From assembly GCF_042477335.2 (NCBI RefSeq), contig NC_091250.1, positions 58,101,384 through 58,165,383 on the forward strand: 64,000 nucleotides of DNA, given 5' to 3'. Positions within the stretch are counted from its first letter, which is position 1; the number at the start of each line of letters is the position of its first letter. Origin of the DNA: Ovis canadensis (Eukaryota > Chordata > Mammalia > Artiodactyla > Bovidae). Shown here piece by piece: positions 55,055 through 64,000 of this stretch. The notes beneath the pieces are model-generated. The model worked only from the letters and a program-made list of their open reading frames with translations, was not told the DNA's origin and searched no databases. A program made the position numbers and the translations under genes.

Positions 55055-55516
55055 AACACTACGTTAGTTCCTGTTACACAACATAGTGATTCAATATTTC
55101 CATACATTTCACAATCATCACAAGTCTAGTTACCATCTGTCACCATACAAAGATATTACATAGTAATTATTACTATATTCCCCACACATTATTATCCCCA
55201 CACTGTACATTTCATACCCATGACTCATTTATTTTGCAGCTGGGATTTTGTACCTCTTAATCTCCCTCACCTGTGTCTCTCCTCGCCATACCTCCTTTCC
55301 CTTCGACAACCACCTGTTTGTTCTCTGTGTCTACGATTCCATTACAGTTTTCTTTTGTTTGTGCATTTGTTTTGTCTTTTAGATTCCACACATAAGTAAA
55401 GTCATACATTATTTGTCTTTCTCTACCTGACATTTCACTAAGCATAATACCCTCTTGGTGCATTCATGTTGTCACAATGGAAAGATTTCACTATTTTTAA
55501 GGCTGAGTGATACCCT

Positions 55517-55549
<33 letters not shown>

Positions 55550-55550
55550 C
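55055..55550 (-). mobile_element. Old L1 3' region
   Basis: Antisense L1 3'UTR: 'gttagttcctgttacacaac', 'tagtgattcaatatttccat', 'agattccacacataagtaaa', 'tctttctctacctgacattt' and 'tttttaaggctgagtgatac'. It ends in a (GT)n tract at 55518-55546. Confidence 0.83.
55518..55546. repeat. (GT)n microsatellite
   Basis: About 14 uninterrupted GT units at the edge of the L1 remnant. Confidence 0.96.
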
Positions 55551-56238
55551 AACCAATGTGGCAATCAGCAAATGAATGGAAAAGTTGACTGGATCACTTC
55601 AAAGCTCCTTTCAACCAAGGTCCCAAATAAAGTGCCACTGTACTATCAAAACCACAATGGTTAGAGGTCAATCTTCAGTTCACTTCTGTTCAGTCGCTCA
55701 GTCCTGTCCAACTTTTTGTGACACCATGGACTGCAGCGCACCAGGCTTCCCTGTCCATCACCAACTCCCAGAGCTTACTCAAACTCATGTCCATTGAGTC
55801 AGTGATGCCATCCAACCATCTCATCCTCTGTCATCCCCTTCTCCTCCCACCTCCAATCATTCCCAGCATCAGGGTCTTTTCAAATGAGTCAGTTCTTCAT
55901 ATCAGGTGGCCAAAGTATTAGAGTTTCAGCTTCAGCATCAGTCATTCCAAGGAATATTCAGGACTGATTTCCTTTCTGATGGACTGATTCGATCTCCTTG
56001 CTGTCCAAGGGACTCTCAAGAGTCTTCTCCAACACTACAGTTCAAATGTATCAATTCTTCAGCACTCAGCTTTCTTTATAGTCTAACTCTAACATTCATA
56101 AATGGCTACTGGAAAAACTAAAGCTTTGACTAGACAGACCTTTGTTGGCAAAGTAATGTCTCTGCTTTTTAATATGCTGTCTAGGTTGGTCATAACTTTT
56201 CTTCCAAGGAGTAAGCGTCTTTTAATTTCATGGCTGCC

Positions 56239-56296
56239 ATCTATGGGGTCGCATAAAGTTGGACACAACTGAAGTGACTTAGCAGCAGCAGCAGCA
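56239..56296 (+). mobile_element. Bov-A2 3' end nested in BovB
   Basis: 'ccatctatggggtcgcataa', 'agttggacacaactgaagtg', 'acttagcagcagcagcagca' is the last about 58 bp of Bov-A2 with its CAG tail, placed within 'catggctg|cagtcactatc' of BovB. Confidence 0.9.
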
Positions 56297-56318
56297 GTCA
56301 CTATCTGCAGTGATTTTA

Positions 56319-56340
56319 TTTATTTTTATTTTTATTTTTT
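56319..56340 (-). mobile_element. Tail-only retrotransposition event
   Basis: 22 bases of T-rich sequence (TTTA/TTTTTA repeats) flanked by a perfect 15-bp duplication tctgcagtgatttta (56304-56318 and 56341-56355). The inserted DNA contains only an A-rich tail. Confidence 0.85.
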
Positions 56341-56620
56341 TCTGCAGTGATTTTAGAGCCCCCAAAACTAAAGTCTCTCACTGTTTCCATTGTTTTCGCA
56401 TCTATTTGCCATGAAGTGATGGGACCAGATGCCATGATCTTCATTCACTGAATGTTGAGTTTTAAGCCAACATTTCACTCTCCTCTTTCACTTTCATCAA
56501 GAGCCTCTTTAGTTCTTCTTCGCCTTCTGCCATGAGGGTGGTGTCATCTGCATACCTGAGGTTATTGATATTTCTCCCAGCAATCTTGATTCCAGCTTGT
56601 ACTTCATCCAGTCCAGCATT

Positions 56621-56690
56621 TTAGGAGAGGGTGAAATGTGAGCAAAACTTGTAAAATAAGAACATTTCCCTTCTAATAGATTCTATTAGA
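56621..56690 (+). repeat. Inverted repeat, left arm (70 bp)
   Basis: 'ttaggagagggtgaaatgtg … ttctattaga' is the reverse complement of 57271-57340 with three mismatches. It abuts the truncated 5' edge of the BovB copy. Confidence 0.95.
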
Positions 56691-56696
56691 ATAGAA

Positions 56697-56940
56697 TCTT
56701 CTTTCTCCATTCATCTGTTGATGGCTGCTTTGGTTGCTTTCATATCTTTGCTATTGTAAATAATGCTTCTGTCAACATAGGGGTACACATATCTTTACAA
56801 CTGGTGTTTTCATTTTCTTCAGATAAATATCCAGAAATGGAATGGCAGGGTCATAGGCACAACCTAAACTTATACAGTGCTGTATGTCAATGATATCTCA
56901 ATAAAACTAGAAGAAAAAAGTAAAAATAAATGTAAAAAAA
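56697..56940. mobile_element. L1 fragments in opposite orientations
   Basis: 56697-56852 is antisense L1 ('ccattcatctgttgatggct', 'tttgctattgtaaataatgc', 'aaatggaatggcagggtcat'). 56856-56940 is a sense L1 terminus ('gtatgtcaatgatatctcaa', 'taaaactagaag', A-rich). It could be one twin-primed copy with a large deletion or two separate pieces. Confidence 0.6.
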
Positions 56941-57062
56941 ATTTTAATCTCCCATTTATGTATAATCAGTCCACTGGTAACCCCTTTCCTAAGGAGAGAT
57001 TTTGTTAGCGAGATGAAATAGCAGTGGCACCCTGCATAGCTCACGGCCTGAGGAACCCATTT

Positions 57063-57255
57063 ACCTGGACTTAAAACCTGGCTCAGCCACTTACTGGCCT
57101 TACATGAGACTGTTTCTTGACCTCACAGTACCCTAGTCTGCTCATCTGTAAAAGACCAATAAGAAAGATAAGACTTTGTACAGCTGATGCAAAGGTTAAA
57201 TAATATCCAAAATTCCTAACTCATGTTATATGTGCAATAAATATTGTCACCCTAT
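57063..57255 (-). repeat. MIR SINE
   Basis: Antisense MIR: 'aacctggctcagccacttac', 'gactgtttcttgacctcaca', 'ctagtctgctcatctgtaaa' and 'atgtgcaataaatattgtca'. Confidence 0.82.
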
Positions 57256-57270
57256 TGTTACATAACAAAA

Positions 57271-57340
57271 TCTAATAGAAGCTATTAGAAGGGAAGTGTT
57301 CTTATTTTATAAGTTTTGCTCACATTTCACCCTCTCCTAA
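57271..57340 (-). repeat. Inverted repeat, right arm (70 bp)
   Basis: The reverse complement matches 56621-56690 at 67 of 70 positions. It lies just after the MIR and is probably the original copy, since it sits in otherwise ordinary single-copy DNA. Confidence 0.95.
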
Positions 57341-57511
57341 GACTGGCCTCTAAAACATTGTTGTTTTGATAGCACAGTGGAGCTTCATTTGGGACCTTGG
57401 TAGAAAGGAGCTTTGAATTGATACAGTCAGTTTTACCACTGAGATCTTTTTTTAAACCCCAAAATTTATTCAACATTTTTAAACCCCAACACTTTTAAAC
57501 CTCAACATTTA

Positions 57512-57726
57512 TGGGCTTCCCTGGTGGCTCAGTGGGTAAAGCGTCTGCCTCCAATGTGGGAGACCCAGGTTTGATCCCTGGGTTGGGAAGATCCCCTGGA
57601 GAAGGAAATGGCAACCCACTCCAATACTCTTGCCTGGAAAATCCCATGGACTGAGAAGCCTGGTAGGCTACAGTCCATGGGGTTGCGAAGAGTCGGACAC
57701 GACTGAGTGACTTCACTTCACTTCAC
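57512..57726 (+). mobile_element. Bov-tA SINE, full length
   Basis: Sense Bov-tA from 'gggcttccctggtggctcag' to 'cggacacgactgagtgactt' with a short (ACTTC)n tail. 7-bp duplication catttat at 57505-57511 and 57727-57733. Confidence 0.95.
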
Positions 57727-57733
57727 TTCATTT

Positions 57734-58436
57734 ATTCAATGATTTTAATTGTAAGAGCGAGATTTCAAGTCCCTGCCTATACTCTTCAGGAAAAGATCCC
57801 AGCACAAGTTCTGGTTTGCTCTCTGTTGGAAGGTTTACCTGATGTTCCTCATCATCACTCTGGGCACTTGGGTCATAGAGGAATATCTTTATGAAGAGCA
57901 AAGGAAAATACCCAGCACTTACCAGACGCCAAAGTCTGCAGAAGTTACCTTGGCACTTACTTTAAAAACTTCATCATGGCCCTTAGTGCCTAAAGGTAAG
58001 TTTTTAATTCATCAAAACAGTATAAGATATTCCAAAGCTACAGGAAAAATCTGTTTTGATATCTGATCACTTCAAAACAACCATGAATGAGGAGGAAGAG
58101 AAGGAAGAGATTTCAACTTTTTTACAAAATGTTGATTTTTACTTATTTACCACGTCAGTTGCTAAAAATTCTACCACTAATTAAAATACATGAACCGATA
58201 TGGGCACATGCTGTCTGAGATATAAATGGAGGAATAGATATAGATACATAAGTACACACAGATATAGTATTTAGGCTGTAATGACATCAGAAGAAACATT
58301 TGCTAGTTTCTTTTTGCAAGGCTTTGAATGACTTTTAAATATGTACAATCGATTCAGTTATACTATGTTTTGTATTTCCTGCTTTTTTGTTTTTCTCAGG
58401 TTTGTTTCATCATATTCTCTTAAACAATAGCCTACA
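57734..58436. other. Unassigned sequence
   Basis: No gene or assigned repeat. A 74-codon plus frame at 57842-58066 starts with a hydrophobic stretch but has no recognisable family. Confidence 0.4.
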
Positions 58437-59020
58437 GGGGTTTCCCTGGTGACCTAATTGTTGGGAGTCTGTCTTGCAGTGCAGGGTTCAATCCCTGGTC
58501 CAGGAAGATCCCACATGCTGTGAGGCAGCTGGGCCCATACCTTAAACTGCTGAACCCATGCACCCTGGAGCCTGTGCTCCACTGTAAGAGAAACCCCCAC
58601 AATGAGAAGCCCATGTACTGCAACTGGAAAATAGTCCCTGCTGACCACAACTAGGGAGAAGGCAATGGCACCCCACTCCAGTACTCTTGCCTGGAAAATC
58701 CCATGGACGGAGGAGCCTGGTAGGCTGCAGTCCATGAGGTCACTAAGAGTCGGATGTGACTGAGTGACTTCAGTTTCCCTTTTCACTTCCATGCATTGGA
58801 GAAGGAAATGGCAGCCCACTCCAGTGTTCTTGCCTGGAGAATCCCAGGGACCAGGGAGCCTGGTGGGCTGACGTCTATGGGGTTGCACAGAGTCAGACAC
58901 GACTGAAGCAGCTTAGCAGCAGCAGCAGCACAGCTAGTGAAAAGCCCATATAGCAATGAAGACCCAGCACAGACAAAATTGAAAATAAGTGAATAAATAT
59001 TTTTTAAAAAAGAATAACCT
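58437..59020 (+). mobile_element. CHR-type SINE split by a Bov-A2
   Basis: Head 'ggtttccctggtgacctaat', 'gttcaatccctggtccagga', 'agatcccacatgctgtgagg', then after the Bov-A2 'gaagacccagcacagacaaa' and an A/T-rich tail. It is a long tRNA-Glu-derived SINE variant. Confidence 0.82.
58654..58930 (+). mobile_element. Bov-A2 SINE, complete, nested in the CHR SINE
   Basis: Sense orientation: 'gggagaaggcaatggcaccc', first Bov-A unit, short linker, second Bov-A unit, tail of CAG units. Near-duplication cacaacta (58646-58653) / cacagcta (58929-58936). Confidence 0.95.
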
Positions 59021-59034
59021 ATGAGTTTATGAAT

Positions 59035-60127
59035 TAAGAGAAAAGTATCAACCGAATGAAAAGACAACCTAGAGAATGAAAGAAAATATTTACAAATGAT
59101 GCAGCTGACAAGGGTTTAATTTCCAAAATATACAAACATCTCATACAGCTCAATATCAACAAACAAACAAACAAACAACCCAATCAAAAAGTGGGGAGAA
59201 GACCTCAATAGACATTTCTCCAAGAAAGACCTACAGACAGCCAAAAGGCACATGAAAAGATGCTCAACACTGCTAACTATTAGAGAAATGCAAATCAAAA
59301 GTACAATGAAGTGGTTTTGGCCATCATTAAAAAGACTGCAAACAGTAAATGCTGGAGAAGGTGTGAAGGGAAAAGGGACCCTCCTGCACTGTTGATGGGA
59401 ATGTAAATTAGTGCAGCCACTATGGAGAACAGTATGTAAGTTCTTTAAAAAACTGAAAATAGAACTACCATATGATCCTGCAATCCCACTCCTGGGCATA
59501 CATCTGTAGAAAACCATAATTTGAAAAGATGCATGCACGCCAGTGTTCACAGCAACACTATTTACAATAGCCAAGACAGAGAAGCACCCTAAAAGTCCAT
59601 CAATAGAGGGGTGGATAAGGAAGATATAGTACGTATATATGATGGAATATTACTGAGCCACAAAAAACAATTAAACAGTGCCATTTACAGCAACACAAAT
59701 AGACCTAGAGATTATCATACTACATAAAATAAATCAAGTCTCATATGATATTGCTTATATTTGAAATCTGAAAACAATAACCGACAAAAATGAACTTATT
59801 TCCAAATCTGAAAGAGACTCACAGACATAGAAAACAAATTCATGGTTACCAAAGGGAAAAAGGGGGTGGGGAAAAGGACAAATTAGGAGGCTGGGATTAA
59901 CATATACACACAACTATGTATAAAATAGATAATAAACAAGTACCTACTGTGTAGAACAGAGAACTGTACTCAATATTTAATAATGACAGATAAGGGAAAA
60001 GAATCTGAAAATAATATATATGTGTGTGTATATGTGTATATATACACAAATTTATATGAATCATTGTGCTGTATACCTGAAATTTACATGATATTGTAAA
60101 TCAACTCTACTTCAGTTTAAAGAAAAA
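59035..60127 (+). mobile_element. L1 ORF2 end and 3'UTR, about 1.1 kb
   Basis: Sense L1: ORF2 C-terminal region ('cctcaatagacatttctcca', 'aggcacatgaaaagatgctc', 'agagaaatgcaaatcaaaag', 'catatgatcctgcaatccca', 'gggcatacatctgtagaaaa'), then 3'UTR ('gactcacagacatagaaaac', 'tattgtaaatcaactctact'). Stops and indels break the frame. The 152-codon antisense frame at 59116-59574 is only its mirror. A (CAAA)n tract lies at 59157-59178. Confidence 0.92.
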
Positions 60128-60164
60128 CTGTCCAGAGGGTGAGTAATTTCTTGTGTAGGAACCA

Positions 60165-60300
60165 GGGACTGGGTTAATGCTTCACATACATAACCCCAAT
60201 TGACTCTAATGTAAGAGAAAATGGCTATTATCCCCATTTTATAAGTATAAATGAAATAAGACAGCTAAGAGTCATGTCACGTCACAGAGCTGCCTCATTC
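60165..60300 (+). repeat. MIR SINE fragment
   Basis: 'gcttcacatacataacccca', 'ggctattatccccattttat' and 'cacgtcacagagctgcctca' in sense order. Confidence 0.65.
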
Positions 60301-60463
60301 TATTAATATAACATTCTTATCTCTAAATTTTGCAACGTCGACTGTGACATTTTCTTCTCTTAACACCTCTTTTCCATTCCTTTAATGGGTTTCAGTGTTT
60401 TTCTCTGAGACTGTCCTACAGTTTTCAAGTCTATCCAGCACCTTAATATCTGTCTATATGTCT

Positions 60464-60499
60464 CACACGCATGAGCGTACATACGCACGTATGCGCACT
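60464..60499. repeat. CpG-bearing alternating purine-pyrimidine tract
   Basis: 'cacacgcatg' then 'cgtacatacgcacgtatgcg': 36 bases with five CpGs. The last 23 bases alternate strictly between pyrimidine and purine, as in Z-DNA-prone DNA. It is probably a degenerate (CA)n locus. Confidence 0.6.
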
Positions 60500-60526
60500 C
60501 ATCTGAGTACAGACGTAGAGTTCCTC

Positions 60527-60720
60527 ATTCATTTAACAAACCCATACTGAGCACCTGTTATGCTGTGAGCTCTAGTCCAGGCAGGTGAGACACGAGAAGC
60601 CTTCTCGAAGCTTGCACTTTACAGGAATAACAGATATTAAAGAAACAGCATACACACAAAAAATCATCTTATTACATTTGTAGCAAATGTAGAACGTAGG
60701 ATGAAATGACAGCTACTAGC
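60527..60720 (-). repeat. L2 LINE 3' end
   Basis: 'cattcatttaacaaacccat', 'actgagcacctgttatgctg' and 'cttgcactttacaggaataa' match the antisense L2 terminus. Confidence 0.65.
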
Positions 60721-61196
60721 ATGGGGACCTAATACTAAGACTGAGAAGAAGAAAACTCAAATATCATCTTTGTTAAGAACATATTGCAGAGCTTGCTCTG
60801 TGGGAAGACCCGCCTGCTTCCTGGTGGTGGGAACTGGTTCCCCTACCCTTGGTTTCCAACTGCCTGCAGAGACTGTATGCTCTTGCTCTGTGACATTTTG
60901 TCCTCCATGACACACCAAAGGTAACAGAAATCTCAAGGTTTTCGAGCTTGCTGAAGTGACTGGATTCTGACTGTCATGAGTCGTCCTCCTACGGTAGCTT
61001 TTTAACCCATATTTATGCTGCGGCTTTTATTTTAACCCATGGATACATAGCCTTGAATTTGAGATTCTATCCTAGGTATTCTTTCTCTTAATTACCCTTA
61101 CTTGTTTATTTCTCTTAATTACCCTTACAATTTTTATGGGTAAAAATTGACATAGGAAGGTTTTCACAGTGACTTGTGATTCTCACTCTCAGCTCT
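60721..61196. other. Unassigned sequence
   Basis: No gene or assigned repeat. A short direct duplication 'tatttctcttaattaccctta' type occurs at 61080-61130. Confidence 0.45.
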
Positions 61197-62300
61197 TATT
61201 CATTCATTCTCTCAATGGAAAAAATTATATTGGACACCTGTTACGGGCCAGGCATTGTGTTATCTACAGGATATATATCTGGGAACAGAGCAGGCATGAC
61301 ACCAGTCCTCATGGAGCTTCCATACTAGACTGATTCTTTGTTGCTGTATTTACTAAGGTTTAACAAAATGCCTAGCACTGTAAAAGACACAGAGATTGCA
61401 AAAAATAACATCTCTGCCTTGCAGAACTCATGTTCTCAGGAAGGAGATACGATCAACGCACACAAAACAACACGTGAGAATACACTGTCAAAAAAGGAAA
61501 GATGATAGAGTGAGTGTCCAGGGAAGACTCTTTGGAAAGATGAGGTTTGAAAAGTGACTTGAAGGAAAAGTAAACTTGGAAAAGTATTTAGGAGAGAGAG
61601 GTCATCCAAGGTGAAAAATGGCACAAGATCACCTGAAAAGGTTGGGGAGAGGATGGCAAAGAGACCTGATTGTCTAGATTGCAAGCTTGCCAGAAACGAG
61701 GGAAGAGGGCCTTAAGTGCTATGATAAGTTGTTAAAAATTATTTTCACAAATAATGCAAAGTTCTCCTTTTTGTGGTACGTGAAAGAGTTCTTGGATCCT
61801 TTTCTATCATTTTTATGCTACAAATGCTATTTTTGAAAATATATCTGGATTTGAAGGGCAAAGGAATTAGAGGCAGGGAGACAGATGGGGACATTAATGA
61901 CTTGATTTAGGTGTGATGCTGTCTGTACAAGTGTGTACCCAATGGGACTAGAAGAAACAAATCCAAGAGATAATACGTAAGACAGAGCCACAGTCTGAAC
62001 AGAAGGGATGAGGGAATGATGGAAGGTAATGTAGGCGAGGAAGTGTGGGGGATGAAGCTGTGAAAGATAAACACAAGAGAATGGCAGGAGAGTTTTGGTT
62101 AAGTTGAGTTTGTTGAATTCTACACAGTGGTTGAGCTTTTGCATGAAAATGTCCAGGTCATTTAAAGTCTGGTGCTTGGGTAAGAAGTCTGGACTGAAAA
62201 TTGAGAATGTCATTGAGACAGAAGTGATTGCATAGCTCTGAAAACGGATGAGCTCTATGGATGAGGGGATGCAGAGACAAACCCAAACTCTCAGAAAACA
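61197..62300 (-). repeat. L2 LINE, about 1.1 kb antisense
   Basis: 'gacacctgttacgggccagg', 'agtcctcatggagcttccat', then a second start-like piece ('aaaatgcctagcactgtaaa', 'ccttgcagaactcatgttct'), then 'ggaagactctttggaaagat', 'aaagtctggtgcttgggtaa', 'gagctctatggatgagggga'. The order fits antisense L2, perhaps two overlapping copies. The 162- and 82-codon minus frames here are L2 relics without intact motifs. Confidence 0.68.
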
Positions 62301-63265
62301 TTTAAAAGCTAGCAATAACTAATTATCTACTAGAAACAGAAAATAGAATAATTAGAATTCAGATGATAAGAACGTCTATGCAATCCATTAACATCAGACA
62401 CTTATTATGGTTATAAATGTCTTGGGGTAAATGTAAATGCTAATTTGAAGGGGGAAAAAAACATCTTCATTAAGTTGTCCACATTCTAATTTCGTGATTT
62501 CTAGAGAGGTCAACACTTTGGACTCGGAAGAGATCAGATTCCATAATTACCTGACAAATTCTCACAATTCCTGGGAAACTGGTAAACTCCCTATAAAGAC
62601 AATGAGAAGATAGAAACTGATTTATTTCCAAAAGCCCCACAAATCATAAGAAAACTTGACAGATTCAATTAAGAACAGGAATGGCCCCCTGAAAATGTAA
62701 TAAAAATGGTGTTTTGGTTTTTTTTTCAGATTATTTTCACTGTTAGCTCAAGTCTCCCTAGGTTAAAAGCTTTAGTGACAGAAAATTAAATGAGATTTTA
62801 TTTCTGAGACTCTTGCAAACAATTTGTGATCTTGTCATTGAGTATGTTCCATAGATACCAGACTTGCCAGTGAATGCTCATGACCCCTTTTCTCAATCAC
62901 AAACACACATACACACACACAACCCCCACAAAAGTAAATTACAATTTCACTTTAAAAAAAAATCCAGAGAGTGATTATATAATTGGAAAGATATAAACCA
63001 TGTGATAACTCCTGAGTAAAAACTCCAGTTCTAGCACCCCAAATTTTTAAAAAATGGAAACATGTTCCAAGTGTTAGCACTCTTACTCTGGCTACGAGTG
63101 AAGCATATTTCAATCAATACTATGCCTACTGATCAGGAAATTATTTCCAATTGGAATATTAGCCACGGTACTGCCAGTTTCTTATCTTTACACTTCTCTC
63201 TCATGAGGCAGTTTGGGAACAAACAATAGTTCATAGTGTTCGAATACTCCACCTTCTTGGTCTAG
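62301..63265. other. Unassigned AT-rich stretch
   Basis: No gene. A (CA)-rich tract lies at 62902-62932. No family was assigned elsewhere. Confidence 0.45.
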
Positions 63266-63274
63266 CAAAATCTT

Positions 63275-63576
63275 CAGTTCCGTTCACTCACTGTCATGTC
63301 CAACTCTTCGCAACCTCATGGACTGCAGCATGCCTGGCTTCTTCCCTGTCCATCACCCAACTCCTGGAGCTTGCTCAAACTCATGTCCATCAAGTCAGTG
63401 ATGCCATCCAACCATTTCATCTTCTGTTGTCCCCTCTCCTCCTGCCCTCAATCTTTCCCAGCATCAAGGTCTTTTCCAATGAGTCAGTTCTTCACATCAG
63501 GTGGCCTAAGTATTGGAGCTTCAGCTTCAACATCAGTTCTTCCAATGAATATTCAGGATTGGTTTCCTTTAGGTAA
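63275..63576 (-). mobile_element. BovB 3' end, about 300 bp, with 9-bp target-site duplication
   Basis: 'cagttccgttcactcactgt', 'ctcatggactgcagcatgcc', 'tcttttccaatgagtcagtt', 'ccaatgaatattcaggattg'. Perfect duplication caaaatctt at 63266-63274 and 63577-63585. Confidence 0.94.
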
Positions 63577-63612
63577 CAAAATCTTACCTAGTTCTAATGT
63601 CATCTTCCCTAT

Positions 63613-64000
63613 GAAATCATTCATTTATTCATTCAACAAATATCTAATGCTAAGCACTAGGTGGATAGAGGTCCTTGATCTTGTGAATCATATCTGAGTG
63701 TATATGTAAAAGGCAAGGGTAAGGAGGGACTGGGAAGAAAAGATAAAGAAATGATAGACTAAGATAATTTCAGATAAAAGAAAGTGTTGCAGAGAATTGA
63801 AAAGAGTGAGTTGAAAGAGAGTGAGGAGGTAACTTCTGAGCTAAGATCTGCAAAAAAAAAAAAAAACAAAAAAACAAGGATCCCTCCATGGGAATATCTG
63901 GGGAAGAGAGTTTCATTCAGAAAGTTGAACATCAGAGCAAGCTCAATATATTCAAAAACAGAAAGAAGGTTGATGTACACAGCTACATTAATATATGAAA
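63613..64000 (-). repeat. L2 LINE 3' end, runs off the window
   Basis: 'catttattcattcaacaaat', 'ctaatgctaagcactaggtg', then 'ctgagctaagatctgc', 'tgggaatatctggggaagag' and 'gaacatcagagcaagctcaa' follow the antisense L2 order to the window edge. An A-rich run lies at 63851-63877. Confidence 0.72.

Larger units (their letters stand above)
55673..56620 (-). mobile_element. BovB LINE 3' part with nested insertions
   Basis: Reverse orientation from the tail ('ttctgttcagtcgctcagtc') through the ORF2 C-terminal region to beyond the catalytic area ('gtgtcatctgcatacctgag', which encodes the YADD box on the minus strand) and 'agcttgtacttcatccagtc'. Two later insertions lie inside: a Bov-A2 end (56239-56296) and an A-rich tail alone (56319-56340). 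The 5' edge joins directly to one arm of an inverted repeat. Confidence 0.94.

Noticed and set aside
59116-59574. 152-codon minus-strand frame with membrane-protein look
   Set aside because: It is the antisense of L1 ORF2 C-terminal sequence, and the same antisense frame appears at 32472-32921 over the other L1.
60015-60060. A TATA-rich promoter
   Set aside because: The TATA runs are part of the L1 3'UTR microsatellite-like segment, with no initiator or downstream gene.
61827-62315. 162-codon minus-strand frame
   Set aside because: Lies in an antisense L2 copy and lacks the expected reverse-transcriptase motifs; a chance open stretch of an old repeat.
1-64000. CRISPR arrays, operons, bacterial promoters, integrons or phage
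   Set aside because: The repeat content is clearly ruminant nuclear DNA. Spaced direct repeats here are SINE/LINE copies or microsatellites.

Overview
This window is ruminant (pecoran, cattle/sheep/goat-like) genomic DNA. The evidence is the mix of interspersed repeats: many copies of the BovB (RTE) LINE, its SINE derivatives Bov-tA and Bov-A2, ruminant L1 3' ends of the L1-BT type, and CHR-type tRNA-derived SINEs, on a background of old mammalian MIR, L2, MER5A and MaLR copies. I found no convincing host protein-coding exon. The window reads as intergenic sequence or the inside of a large intron. Nearly all longer reading frames lie in LINE reverse-transcriptase remnants, in SINEs, or on the antisense strand of these.

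Layout: 1-9.4 kb holds L1 3' ends, Bov-A2/Bov-tA SINEs, an L2+MIR pair and a fairly GC-rich single-copy block (about 4.2-5.4 kb). 9.6-12.1 kb is a 2-kb minus-strand BovB with degraded ORF2 plus an orphan internal BovB piece. 12-31 kb is mostly single-copy DNA with scattered MIR, L2, Bov-tA, CHR and L1 fragments, a solitary class I ERV LTR (about 26.2-26.7 kb) and a twin-primed L1 (about 20.9-21.2 kb). 32.0-35.2 kb is a young minus-strand L1 whose 5' end is fused to the first 72 nt of U6 snRNA, all inside one 19-bp target-site duplication. 36-37.4 kb is a long antisense L2. 38.4-49.5 kb is dominated by BovB copies, all minus-strand, with small L1-BT insertions in or beside two of them. 49.5-64 kb contains L2, MIR and L1 pieces, a BovB with nested insertions (one being only an A-rich tail), a 70-bp inverted duplication, and a Bov-A2 inside a CHR SINE.

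How the parts relate: autonomous LINEs (L1, BovB, and anciently L2) supplied the machinery, and the SINEs and the U6-L1 chimera are by-products of it. Nesting gives relative ages: MIR, L2 and MaLR first, then old L1 and CHR, then BovB, Bov-tA and Bov-A2, then L1-BT. The best finding is the U6-L1 chimera. Its U6 part even supplies the ATG of a 758-codon reverse-transcriptase reading frame. All family names come from recalled consensus features; no database search was run, and element edges are good to about 10-30 bases unless a target-site duplication is given.
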